Shown: one piece after another, positions 34,950-46,760 of the stretch
Layout: each line of letters opens with the position of its first letter
Position numbering within the stretch: the first letter of the stretch is position 1
Assembly: GCA_023213395.1 (NCBI GenBank)
Contig: CM041465.1
Coordinates: 230,647,741 to 230,711,740 of the forward strand
Length of the DNA stretch: 64,000 nt
Direction: 5' to 3'
From: Cycas panzhihuaensis
Lineage: Eukaryota > Cycadophyta
Notes under the pieces: model-generated
The model's input: only the letters and a program-made list of their open reading frames with translations
What the model was told of the DNA's origin: nothing
Database searches by the model: none
Made by a program: the position numbers and the translations under genes

Positions 34950-36564
34950 CTAAAATCTAAGTATTATACAACTATTGTAGCCCTTTCTATTAAACCAAAT
35001 ACCTCTCATAATTGCCTTATCTTATGTGATCTATTTTCCTATCCAATACTTGTTTAATTTCTTCCTTTATATTTATTATCTCCAATTCACCTCTTCTTCC
35101 TAATCTTCTATCTTATTATCTCTTTTATGAAATTCATATGAATTGGAAATATTAAACATAAGTGAAATGTCAAGGTTATAGCATAGATTCACCTCATAAG
35201 CATTATCATTAATTTTTCTCATAATCTTGTAGGGAACCATCTTCTTATATTTCAGTTTATTATATGTATGTTAAGAAAATTTATCTTTCTTCAAATAAAT
35301 GATCACCAAATTCCCCTTTATAAATACCTTGCTTCTCTTACTCAAATATTCTAATATCTTATACTTATCATTATTGTCCTACAATTTTCTCTTCATCTAT
35401 TCATGTACTTACTACATGTGTTTTACAAAGGCTTTTACATCATTGATTACCCTATCATTAATGAGTTAGTGGGTCAAATCTAATATTCCCTTAGGATTCC
35501 TACCATACACCATCTAAAATGGTGACTTATCTATAGATTTATTTATAAAGCTATTATAGGAAAATTTAGCCTATGTTAATGCTAAATCCCACTACTTGGG
35601 TTTCTGTCCAATAATACACTTTAATATGTTTCCTAAACTCTTATTTACCACTTGTATTTTTCCATTAATATGTGAGTGTTAAGCACTGCTAAATTATAAC
35701 TTTGTTTGTAATTTCTTCCATAACATTTTTTAGAAATGATTCAAAAGGTACTATCCTTGTCTAAATTGATAGTCTTTGGCATTTTATGCAACCTAATAAC
35801 CTCCTTTAAAATAAATCTGTTATCCTGCTAAATCATTAGTCTTTCTACATACTATAAAATAAATCATTTTTTAGAATATATCAACGGCAATAAATATAGA
35901 ATCATTGCCTTATTGGGTATTAGACAACCTCAACAAAAAAAATATGCTTAAATTTATCCATGGTCCCTTTGAAATTAGTAATTGTATATACAGTTTAGGG
36001 TTTTGTGAATACCCCTTAGCTACTTATTAAATCGTGTACCTTACCATATATTTTGTAATATCCTACTTCATCTCTAGCCAATAATATTTTTCGTCTACCA
36101 AAGCTCTGGTCTTGTTTCTACTAAAGTATCCTCTAAGTCCTTTGTTATGCAATTCCCTTATAATATTATCCGTTATGAACACAATTGAAATATATTTAAA
36201 AAAAAAAATATCCATCTTGTGTGAAGTATTCATTACACTTAGACCCATTTCCATTAACTAAGGGATTCTTATAATGTTCCATAACTCTATTAAAATCTAG
36301 ATTACTATAATATAAATCCTTTAAAGGATTAAAGCTAAGTACTATGCTTATCATAGTGGTTAAAAATGCCATCCTTCTTATCAATACATTAATGACTTAA
36401 TTTTGTTTTCTTAATTTATACTTTAGGATAAAAGTAAATCCCTGCAGATATGATATCCATTTTGTATTCCTAATATTTAACTTTTTTTTTGTGTTTATAT
36501 AACTTAATGACTAATGGCCTATAAGTGGGATAATTTTCTTGAACACTAGATAGTGCTACCAATT
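34950..36564 (-). pseudogene. Gypsy G3 RNase H end and integrase (pseudogene)
   Basis: The minus strand reads TKWISYLQGFTFILKYK in pieces, VDEKYYWLEMK, DITKYMVRYTI, VAKGYSQNPKLYIQ, GNDSIFIAVDIF, YNSFINKSIDKSPFWMVYGR, and a C-terminal piece NAYEVNLCYNLDISLMFNIS. This is a plant gypsy integrase (pattern: KYYWP.M..D...Y..RC..CQ.AKG..Q..GLY, GNDSIFVVVDRFSK, YN.S.N.STG.SPF..VYG). It has many TAG and TAA stops. Its upstream part resumes at 52919, beyond G1. Confidence 0.85.
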
Positions 36565-36576
36565 ACTTAATTCTTG

Positions 36577-36974
36577 TATTACATGACCATCGTTCACCTA
36601 GTAGAAATGATTAACTAGCACATATGACAAGAGACCTTGATGATTAGTACTAGCCATCAACTTTTGTGCATCGTCTGCTTATGTCTACCAATAGAATTAG
36701 AGGTCATTTTCCCCACCAATGATATCTTTTACAGAGAGGTCTCTCTTTCCTATTTAATAATAACTCATTGTAAAGTGAGGGTTATTGAGTCTTATCTTTT
36801 CTTAATAGGTTATGTTTTAGTATCTCTTTTAGTTCTCTTTGGAGATCTTTAGTGCTCTTATGAAATCTTTACTTTATAATAAGACTTTTTTATTATTAAT
36901 AAAAGTGTTATATTATTGTCTAAGATCTTATTTTGGTGATTAGAGTTGAATAATATTTGGATTATCTCATTTTA
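36577..36974 (+). repeat. G1 5' LTR
   Basis: It aligns with 52519-52913 (shared 'gagaccttgat', 'ttagtactagccat', 'aagtgttatattatt'). It ends just before the primer-binding site. Confidence 0.85.
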
Positions 36975-36989
36975 AGTGGTATCAGAGCT
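36975..36989 (+). other. G1 primer-binding site
   Basis: agtggtatcagagct follows the LTR end, an exact initiator-Met type core. Confidence 0.9.
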
Positions 36990-37612
36990 AAGTTCATAGA
37001 TCTATCTGAGTAAGCAAACCAATAAGAGGAGTATAAAATTAGGAATTTTTTTTTTTTTTTCTCTTGTTAAAATGTGGCAAACCCTCTCTCATATTTATTA
37101 TTGTTTTCTATTCTATTATTATTTTTTAAATCCTATAATCAATTATAAGTAGGTAGAAACATCCCTCCTACCTTTTATCCCTTAGTTATTAAGTAGAGAT
37201 CTTGTACTAGGGGTTTATAAACATTACAAGGAACTATCATTCTTAGCCAAGCATATATAGGTATACAACCATGGATGAAGTAAAGCATATCACAGTGCTT
37301 ACACAAACTTATATAATACCTAAATATGAAATCCAACCTTCATGTACCTTAAGGTATATTAGAAAATCCTTTTAGGTTATCCCTATCTTAACTAGTATAG
37401 GAATATTATCAACTGTTTATCCTTTATAATGGATTGGTTAATAGTTAATATCAAGAAACTACCACTCTCGAATACCTCTACATAGCATTCACAACTATAA
37501 AAATGAATATTCCTTCATAGTTAATACCTTGGGATATTAGGTTGACTATAAGTATCAATTGAGAAGTTTATCAAAGGGCCTATAGAATTGGGTATCTTAT
37601 GTTAGAGTCTAG
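36990..37612 (+). other. G1 5' leader
   Basis: This is AT-rich non-coding sequence with a T-run at 37049-37061. I see no gene in it. It is interrupted at 37613-37627 by the LINE2 insertion and continues to 39017. Confidence 0.5.
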
Positions 37613-38855
37613 TATGGTTCCCATTTTTAAGGTTTCCATTTTTTGGTGGCTCTACTTAAAGAATAAAAACTTAGCTATGGACAATCTCAGGAAAAGAGGG
37701 TTTGTCATGGCTAATAGATGTATCTTGTATAGGGCAGAGGAGGAGTTTATTGACCACATCTTGCTACATTATTCATACTCTAGGGAGGTGTGGAAGATGT
37801 TGTGGAACTTTTTTGGGATATAGTAGGTCATTCTGGGCATGGTGAAGGACCTAGTCTCTTCTAGGATCGGTCCCTTCAAGAGCAGAGCGATGCAGTTCCT
37901 TTAGTGAGTGTGGCCTCTTATGATGATGTGGAATATATGGAAAGAAAAGAATAGAATAATTTTATAAGAGAAGGGCATGGAAGAGTCACATCCTTTGGGG
38001 AGGATTACCAAGGCCCTGAGAGAGATCCTCAATGTTGAGGAGGAAAATCTCTCTCCCTTAATGAAAGGAAGATTTTGGAAAAATGGGAAATTGGCCCCAA
38101 AGTAAAAATGAAATAGAAAAAGAGTGTGTAAATAGGACACCCCCCCGATGGGTTAGGTGAAAGCAAATTTTAATGGAGCTACAAATAGTAACCCTAGTGA
38201 AGTGGGTAGTGGTAAGGTTTATAAAAATGTAGAAGGGATGGTGATTTGGGCCTTTGCAAACTATTATGATCCCCAAACCAATCATTATGCTAAGATGGAG
38301 GTTATGCATAAAGCAGTGGAGTTGATCTCTGTCGAGGGCCATGATATGGTCATCTTAGAAGGGGACTCATTGAACATAATAAATCTAGTTAGAGTGGAAG
38401 CGTCCCCAGATTGGAGATATAGTACCCTGATAAATGATGCGAGGGAGCTCCTTAAAGGAAGACTTAATAGTCAAATTAAACACACCTATAGAGAAGGTAA
38501 TTGGGTGGCTGATGACTTGGCTAATTAGGGGATTCAGGCCAAAAAGAATAAACATTGGAAGGATATGATTCCTAAAGGGATTTTAGGTCTAGTGAGAAAG
38601 GATTTTAAGGGCATTGACCTTAGGTAGATCTGCTAGCCATAGGAAATGTCGTGGCTTAGTTGAGCTAGCCATCAGGCTTATCGGTGGCATGGGGGGCTTG
38701 CATCCAGTTAGAGATTGGGGGGTTAACTAGGCTATGGGCTTATCATGGTAGTTTTATGGGGCATTAGGCAAATGTTGTAAAGGGGTTGGGGTCCTCGTTT
38801 AAATCCCCTATTAATTTAAACCATATAAAAAAAAAAATAATATGGTTCCCATTTT
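37613..38855 (+). mobile_element. 5'-truncated LINE2 with 15-bp target-site duplications
   Basis: TATGGTTCCCATTTT occurs at 37613-37627 and again at 38841-38855, directly after an 11-A tail (38827-38837). The insertion (37628-38840) holds only the 3' end of a LINE: the RVT zinc-binding segment (FWWLYLKNKNLAMDNLRKRG, NRCILYR, DHILLHYSYSREVW) and RNase H. It is related to LINE1 at protein level. Confidence 0.95.
38157..38620 (+). pseudogene. LINE2 RNase H domain
   Basis: It reads VKANFNGATNSNPSEVGSG, VIWAFANYYDPQTNHYAKM, MVILEGDSLNIINLV and HTYREGNWVADDLAN, then TAG. The first catalytic Asp (FDGA) has become Asn, and the Glu (AE in LINE1) has become Lys; the Asp of EGDS and the final Asp remain. 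The open frame is 123 codons long. Confidence 0.9.
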
Positions 38856-39017
38856 ATCAATATACCAAAATTATTAAGACTACTATTCTTCTACCAAATT
38901 ATTAAGTGTTAACACTAAAGTATTAAATATAACATTGGTAGTATAACAATACAATCACATGTTATAAAGTCTTGGTTACTTCTTGTTTATGAAGGCCTAA
39001 ATGGTTCTTATACCAAA

Positions 39018-39399
39018 TGTAGGAAAGTAAACGATGGAGAACATGGTAGAACATAAACACATAAATTAATACATTGTTGCATAAAACATATAATCCTTTG
39101 TATTCAATCCATCTTTGAAAGAGAGAATTATAAATGCCCAAAAGTATGTAGTGTCTAAAGACACTAAGGTTGCACACCCCTTCAAATATATAGTTTGGAG
39201 GAGGAGGGAAACTCCTCAATCCCTAAAATTCAAATAACAATAAAATATAACTTAACTTAACTCAAATTAAATTAAATCAACTTAACCTTACCTTATACTT
39301 ACCTTCACATGTGAGCATCCACATATGTAAATTGGTGAGAGTGAGGTATGCACTCCTAGTTGAAAGGTGGGAGTAGGGTGATAATCATTAACCCCAACA
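39018..39399 (-). repeat. A4 3' LTR
   Basis: It is 382 bp, TGTTGGGGTTAATG to CCTACA on the minus strand, preceded by the polypurine tract (39400-39412). It is homologous to the other family-A LTRs. Confidence 0.9.
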
Positions 39400-39482
39400 T
39401 TCTCCCCCTTAATGGTCATCACGAACAACTTTATCTTCTCTTTAAACTTGTAAAATTTGTACTTTAAAAAAACTTTAAAATT

Positions 39483-40112
39483 TTATCTCTTAGCTTGATC
39501 TTTATTAACTTACTTCAGCCTTTTAACAATGTGTGTATCTTCGCTATTGAATGGTACAAAAAAATTGTAAGTAAATGAAGCTTGATTTGAATGTGGAGGT
39601 GTAGCTACAACTTTGACTTTAACTTATAGAACTTTAACTTTATCTTCTGAAAACTTTGTATTGTGAGCAATTGTCATATCATCATACTTATCCCCCTTAA
39701 ATGGAGGATCAGGGTCTTGTGCAGTAAGATGATTATGCATTTGACTTGAATTTTCCTTGGTCTTTTCATTACAATCCACTTGTTCTGGCACTTATCTCAC
39801 ATGCTCAACAATATTAATGTTAAATTCTTTGAGGGTATCTCCCCCATATATAGAAACCAAAATGTCCCATATGGATTTGGAAGTTATTAGTTCACAAACT
39901 CTAGAAAACACATTATCATCTATACTGTAAAATAATATCCCTAAGACTTCATTATCCTTTTTAAAATTTTCTTTAATAGTAAGATCATATTCATCTTATA
40001 GGTAGTTCCAAAGATTATATGTAATAAAATAATTTTGTATTGTCTTATGCCATTGTGAAAAATTATGGCCATCAAATATAAGAAATTGTACTTTATTAAG
40101 ATCGATTGTCAT
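39483..40112 (-). pseudogene. A4 copia-type gag-like ORF, several stops
   Basis: The start ATG is at 40112-40110: MTIDLNKVQFLIFDGHNFSQ, WHKTIQNYFITYNLWNYL, then a stop in place of Gln, DEYDLTIKENFKKDNEVLG, LITSKSIWDILVSIYGGDT, ending KR then TAA. The frame is retained throughout, so most damage is point stops. It is collinear with the A1, A2 and A3 gags. Confidence 0.75.
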
Positions 40113-40299
40113 TTAAAAGAAAACTTTAGTACATAAAAAGAAATATGCTTTTACCAAGTTAAAGAACTTAATAAATGACAAATTTATATGATGTCAAATA
40201 TACTCTTTGAAAGAAATATAATGCCCTTTGAAAAAATGAAAGATGTCTTTGGAAAGTATATCAACTAAATACAACTATTATAAGTGCAAGAAGTAAGTG

Positions 40300-41400
40300 A
40301 AAGTCTGTTAGGATATACTGAATGCTCAAGTTTAGCAGCTTTAAAGCTATACTAAATAATGTAAGAATAAAATGAAATTATACGAGTTTGAGGATCAACG
40401 AAAAAACTATTGAATAGAACTAATCGTTTTGAAAACGGGTTCCTACAAGTCAATATTTTAATGAACCAAATATATAGTCCTCTTTTTTAGGCTTAACGGA
40501 AGCTTGAGACTGAAAATATTATAAAAATACTAGTAGAAAATTTATGGTGCAATGTAAAATAGTCAAATAAAGTTTAGAGAGCTACTTCATATATTTTCAG
40601 TTGAAAAATTTTGAGAAATAATATATGTAAATGTGCAATAATGATAAATTAGAGGTTATTAAGTACCTCAAATTTGATGGATTTAAAAATTTATAAAAAT
40701 ATTTTAAAACTTATAAATAATAGTATCAATTCGAAGAGAAGTGAGTCAGCTTCCCAATAAAACTAACAGACCTAAATTATGATGTAAAACATAAAAGTTA
40801 TAATAGAAATAACAGCAAGTACTTTTATGTGAAAGTGTTTAAAAAATACTAAAGTGTCACTTTGGCTGATTAAAATAATGATTAAAATAAATCCTAAAAA
40901 ATAAAATGAATAAATGGTGATGAAGTTTGCTAATAATAAATGACTGTAGAACAGATCTAGGTAGAAAATAATCTTCTGGTGATAAAATATAATCTAACAA
41001 AGAAGAGATTTTATGAAAATAGTTTTAAAATGCTCTAAAAATCACTAATTCACTTTAAATTAATTAAAAGCATGTCAAATCAGCTCCAAATAGGGCATAT
41101 GACTAGTTGAAATCATACCTCAAAAAATTTTAGATTCAATGGGTTAGGTTTCGTCAGAAACTGATGACCCAGTCAAAAGTTATGGTAAAAATTCACTAGG
41201 TACCCTATGTGAAAAAAAAAAAAAAAGTTATAAAACTTATGTTGGCCCCTTTAGCAATGAACTAACAATCACATGAGATAGAATGAGACTAGGGGCTCGG
41301 GTTAAGGGGGATTATATCCTTTTAAACCTAGAATTGAAATTATATTCAAATTAAACTAAAAATTTTAAATCTTATAAAAAATTAAAAATAAATAATAAAA
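40300..41400 (-). other. AT1 leader module of A4
   Basis: Non-coding, homologous to 6380-7480 and 13440-14530 in the same orientation. Confidence 0.75.
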
Positions 41401-42451
41401 ATTTTGAATCAAAATGGCGTCGCAGCTGCCTTTGTTACCGCCATTGTTTTACTATCACATAGTGCTACCGCCGTGGAGACTATGTCTGACTCACTAGCCT
41501 GTGAGGTAAATTTTTGATTGAAAATAATGCGAGATGCAGGTTACAACGTCAGAACCTACTAACTGTGTAGTAAAATTTGCATAGAAGCCAACATTAACTA
41601 TAGGTCATAAGGTCAAAACCTATCAATTCTCAGGGAAATTTTGAGTTGGAAATAGCAACAGTACAGGTCACATGGTCAAAACCAGTTGACTAAAAATAAT
41701 GGCTGCTAGAAGTCATAGGGTCGAAACTGGTTGACTGTAAGAGGAATTTAATTTCTAAAATATTAGAAATACCAATGTGTGTGCCGGTCTCGTCTCGTGA
41801 TAAATTAGGAACTAAGAAGGTACTTAGACTCCACGTGTTAATGCATCTACTTCTCACTTCATGAAAAAATATTGAGATCTTATGAGTGAACTTGTTTTAT
41901 TAAGTCATTTAAGTCTCAACATTATCTGAAATTAGTGTGCTATATTTAGTGTTGGATGATATAGAAATCAGTGGTTTTAGCTCTTTGATGGATTTAGCTC
42001 TCTGAATTTGTGTCTATATTCAGTTCTTCGATAGAGGAGGCTGCTCTTGTTAGCAGTACATGGTAAATTGAAGATGGAAAATGTAACTATGGATATTCCA
42101 GCATTCAAGGGAAAAGGTCAGTAATGTATTACAGTCCTACTATTATGGAGTTTGCTGGTTTTATGCTTTCAACCCTGCAGTAGAATGAACTTGTTGCCAG
42201 ATTTGATGAAAGGAAATTTTGTAACTGTTGTGATCTATTAATTATTTTCCATTAATCATGGAAGACTTTTTACTATTATTTATACCAAAATCTTATGCAC
42301 TTCTAATGGGATGAATGTATGTTACAACTAAGTTTTATTTCTTTTCGGTTATATATCTCTATGTCTGTACCGGTTTATATTTTCCTGAGCTATGAAAATG
42401 AGAGTTTGGTGTTTTCTCAAATGTAATTATGCTTGTAAGTATATCTTGCAG
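41401..42451 (+). other. Host-derived region upstream of the NRAMP exon
   Basis: It has GC-richer patches (41414-41500) and no AT1 or AT2 similarity. It ends in a plausible polypyrimidine and splice-acceptor stretch (atatcttgcag, ending 42451), so it probably includes donor-gene 5' sequence and an intron. A short frame at 42074 (MENVTMDIPAFKGKGQ) could be a preceding exon; that is speculative. Confidence 0.45.
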
Positions 42452-42675
42452 TTTAAAGGGACTTGGAGGTCACCCAAATCAGTGTTCCAAAGAAATGTGG
42501 CTTGAGGAAGTTGCTTGCTTATGTTGGTCCTAGATTTCTAGTTGTAATTGCTTACATTCACCTAGAAAACTTTGAAAGTGATCTTCAAACAGGCACTCTT
42601 TATAAATATGAGCTTCTTTGGGTGCTTTTATTGGTAACTATTGCCTGTGCACTAATTCAACTGAAAAAACTTTGA
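42452..42675 (+). pseudogene. Captured NRAMP metal-transporter exon
   Basis: One frame reads [59 protein letters not shown]. Plant NRAMPs have ....[33 protein letters not shown].L.A...AL.IQSLAANLGV. The metal-binding DPGN motif of TM1 has become HLEN, which would abolish transport. Similarity starts at the splice acceptor and ends at IQ with a stop soon after. It is antisense to A4. It is a genomic rather than spliced copy, judging by the intron edge. Confidence 0.85.
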
Positions 42676-43119
42676 TTATGAGCCAATGGCTACTCAATAT
42701 GGGAAATGAAGGATTGTAATGAAGGAGTATTTTAAAAATTATATATTTGTATAAAAAACATGAAAAATATTAAGTTTTTTTAGTTGAAAAAGAATAATCT
42801 TCGTATAATATGTATATCATGGAAGAGATATTTCAAAAAATATATTTATATAGAAAAGCATGAAAAATCTAGTGATTCAATGGAGCCACAAATGAAACCA
42901 GAAAACTTTTTAAATATTGAAGAAAATATACAGAGCTCTTACAGGCAAAATGAAGAAACCCAAAGGGATGCACGATGATGAATAGGTTGTACTTGGTAGA
43001 TAAAGTTCTATTTAACATTGTAGGGGAGTAGACAGTAGCAGGATTATGGACCTGATTGGAAGGCTTGTATATGACCAAATCAGTGACGAATCAAATCTAC
43101 TTGAAGAGGTAATTGTACT

Positions 43120-46100
43120 CATTACTGGTGAAGGAAGGTATAAAAATTACTGACCATTTAAATATTTTCAATACTTTTATTTATCAGTTGGCTAGTATCG
43201 ATGTTAAAATTAAGGATGAGGACAAGGTGGTTGTTACCTTGTTATACTCATTATTAGAATCCTAGGATAATATTATCACCTCAATTAGTTTTAGCACTAC
43301 AGACAAATTAGAATATGATTATGTTGTGAGTGCTTTACTGATGGAAGAAGTGTGGAGGAAGTCTAGTCTTGAAACCTCCACACTAGAAGTTATGACAATA
43401 AGGGATAGAACAATTGATAGAGGATAAAGCTCCAGGGATACATTGAGGTCAAAGTCAAAAGGGAAGAAGAGTAAGCTCAAGTGTTGGAATTGTAATAAGA
43501 CTGGTCACCTCAAGAAGGATTACTTCAAAAAGAAGGAGTTCCAGAAAAAGAAAAATCCTGCCAAGGAGGCTAATCAGGTGGAGTCAAATCAAGGTATGAA
43601 TGATGATGTCTTGGTTGCTTATAATATTTCCCATTATCACCATGACTGGTTATTAGATTTAGGTGCTTCACACCACGTGTCCACATAAGAGTTGGTTTTC
43701 ATCGTACCAACCTCTTGATGGTGGTGATGTATTTATGGGAGATGAAGTTCCTTGTAAGAGTGTAGGAATTGGTAGCATCAGAATTAAGAGGTTCGGTGGG
43801 GTAGTGAGAATATTAACTAAGGTTAGACATGTACCTGATCTGAAAAGGAGTCTGATTCCTTGGGTGAACTAGATTCGGGTGGTTATAAGCATATAGGTCA
43901 TGAAGGAGTCTTAAAGGTGTCAAAGGGGGCCTTGGCTGTTATGAAAGCCTTAAAGAAAGGAAACCTTTACATTTTAATAAGAAGTATAAATGTCAACCAT
44001 GCAACTACAACATCAAAGATTGTAGAAGACCTAGCTCAGTTATGGCATCAGAGACTTGGGCACATGAGTGAGAGAGGACTTAAGGTGCTCATAAACCATA
44101 AGTTACTTCCTAACTTACAACTTTCAGATTTGGCTTTCTGTAAACATTGTACTTTTGGAAAGTAGTGTAGACTCAGGTTTAAAGTAGGGAGTCATACTAG
44201 TAAAGGTGTTTTGGATTACATACATTCAGATGTGTGGGGACCATTCCCTATAATATCTTGTGGAGGATCATTGTACTTTATCACATTTATATATGATTAC
44301 TCCAGAAAGGTATGGGTCTATTTTTTGAAAAGGAAATCTAAAGTTTTAAGTGTGTTTAAGCAGTTCAAGGCTCTAGTTGTGAACAACACTGGTAAGTCAA
44401 TCGAATGTTTAAGAACTGATAATGAAGGTGATTTCAACTCCTTGGAGTTTGAGAACAATTATAGAGAAGCTGAGATTGAAAGACATAAGACCACTAGCTA
44501 TACTCCATAGCAAAGTGGCATTACTGAGCACATGAATAGGACACTCTTAGAAAGAGTAAGAAGCATGTTAAGTAATGCTAGAGTAGAGCAGGGCTTGTGG
44601 GCATAAGCTATTCAAATAGATTGCTATCTAGTAAATAAGTCATCATCACTTGTAGTAGATTGCAAGATTCCTAAAGAGGTATGGATTGGACATCCATGTG
44701 ACTATTCAAATTTAAAAGTTTTTGGTTGTGATGCTTATGCCTGGACTGATAAAAGTAAACATTCAAAATTAGACCTAAAATCCAAAAGATGTATCTTTGT
44801 TAGTTATGATGATAAAGATGGTGTGAAGGGATACAAGTTATGGGATCCTATTGCCCACAAAATCACCATTAATATAGATGTTGTATTTGATGAATCTCCC
44901 CTTCTAAAATCAAACAGTGTAGAAGTTGAAGTGAAACATGCACAGAAAGTTAAACATCAACAGGTCAAGTTTGAAACCCAACAATCTTTAAAATTAGAAG
45001 AGTAGGAAGACCTTTCTGAAGATGAATCTATAACAAATTTACAAGAGTATGTGGACACTCCTCTGCCAATAGTTAGAAGATCTATACAAGTTAGTCATCC
45101 ACCTGATAGTTACAACCCTTCTACTTCTATTACTTTAGTTTTTAATAATGGTGAACCTACATGTTATCAAGAAGCAGTAGATGATATCCATAGTGAGAAG
45201 TGGAAGAGGGCTGTGTAGGAAGAGATAGATGCTTTGAAGAAAAATAATTCATGGGACTTAGTAGAACTTCCATATGGCAGGAAGATTGTTGGTTGCAGGT
45301 GGGTTTTTAAGATGAAAATAGATGTTGATGGAAAGGTTAATAAATACAGGGCAAGACTGGTGGCTAAAGGCTTTGCACAGAAAGTAGGTATTGACTTTCA
45401 TGAGATCTTTTCACCAGTTGTCAAACTTATTTCAATTTGAGTGCTTTTAGCATTAGTAGCTTCTCTTGATTTAGAGTTGGAACAGTTAGATGTAAAAATA
45501 ACTTTTCTACATGGAAATTTAGATGAGGAGATCTATATGGATTAGTCAAAAGGGTTTGTACAAGATGGCAGAAAAAGACTTATTTGCAGGCTCAAGAAAT
45601 CATTATATGGCTTGAAGCAATCACCTAGGCAATGGTATAAGAAGTTTAATACCTTCATGGAGAGCCAAAATTTTAGAAGAAGTGAGTATGATCATTGTGT
45701 TTACTTTAAATTCATGGACAATGGCTTATTCATTATCTTGGTATTGTATGTTGATGTCATGTTAGTTACAAGCAAGAGCATGGAAGAATTCAATAAGCTA
45801 AAGGCTCAACTGGCTAGGAATATTGATATGAAGGATCTATGAGCTACAAAATAAATCTTAGGTATGGAGATACATAGAGATAGGAAAAATGGTAAGCTAT
45901 GGTTATCACAATAGAAATATATGGAGAAGGTGCTAACCAGGTTTGGTATGGAAAATGTGAAACTAATGAGTATCCCATTGGCTTCCCATTTCAAGCTTTC
46001 TTCGAGTATGAGTCCTAGTAATGAAGAAGAAAAGGATTATATATCTCATGTGCCTTATGGCAATGTAGTAAGAAGTTTGATTTATATTATGGTTTATACA

Positions 46101-46720
46101 AGATATGACATTTCACATGCAGTCGGTGTAGTTAGCAGGTTTATGGAAAATCTAGGAAAGGAACATTGGGCAGTAGTGAAATGGATGCTTCGGTATTTGA
46201 GAGGCATAAGTGACTATTGTATCACCTTTGGAGGTATAGGTAATCAGGTTTATGGATATGTTGATTCAGACTTTGTAGGAGATTTAGATAAGAGAAGGTC
46301 TACTTTAGGTTATATATTCACTCTTGCAAATGGTCCAGTTAGTTAGATGTCAAAATTGCATAGCACAATTGCATTATCGACCATAGAAGCTGAATATGTT
46401 ACTGCAGCACATGCTTGCAAAGAAGTAATCTAGTTACAGGGTTTATTAGATGAGTTTGGAAGGAAACAAGAAAAGGTAAAGGTATTTTGTGATAGTCAAA
46501 GTGTTATTTACCTAGCCAAGAATCCAACTTATTATAGTAAGACAAAGCATATTGCTCTTAAATACCATTTTGTTAGACAGGTTATGGAAGCAAGTGGAGT
46601 GGCACTTGAGAAGGTTAACACAAAATAAAATTATGCTAATATGTTCATAAAACTAGTACTATTAGAGAAGTTCAAATGGTGTTTGATTTCTCTTGGCTTG
46701 TAGAAAAGGTAATGAAGGGT
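43120..46720 (+). pseudogene. Copia3 gag-pol polyprotein (pseudogene)
   Basis: The gag part reads KITDHLNIFNTFIYQLASID and knuckle CWNCNKTGHLKKDYF (last Cys changed to Tyr). Protease DLGASHHVS is followed by a frameshift near 43685. GAG-pre-integrase is LWHQRLGHMSERGLKVL. The integrase core includes DYIHSDVWGPFP, YDYSRKVWVYFLKRKS and LRTDNEGDF. RT has [36 protein letters not shown] and LYVDVMLVTS, where the second catalytic Asp is Val. RNase H has GYVDSDFVGDLDKRRST and IEAEYVTAAHACKE. By hand about 10 of 16 internal stops are TAG, at expected Gln or Trp positions. Confidence 0.9.
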
Positions 46721-46760
46721 CTAGGAAAGGTACCAGGTAAATTGTTGTCAAGGTGGAGAT

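Larger units (their letters stand above)
39018..42700 (-). mobile_element. Family-A element A4, 5'-truncated, carries NRAMP exon
   Basis: On the minus strand it has a host-derived segment (42700-41410), AT1 (41400-40300), gag (40112-39483), polypurine tract and 3' LTR (39018-39399). Neither AT2 nor a 5' LTR is found; the right boundary is approximate because plus-strand Copia3 sequence begins near 43100. It is nested in the G1 leader. Confidence 0.8.

Noticed and set aside
39003-39020. ttataccaaa next to the A4 LTR, resembling a primer-binding site and suggesting a family-A dimer.
   Set aside because: Only TTTGGTAT matches, the downstream bases (AAGAACC) do not, and no AT2 leader follows on that side.
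43120-46720. Possible reassigned TAG codon (TAG read as Gln), because TAG often replaces Gln.
   Set aside because: TAG also replaces Trp, TAA and TGA occur, and frameshifts are common. Methylation-driven C-to-T decay explains all of it.
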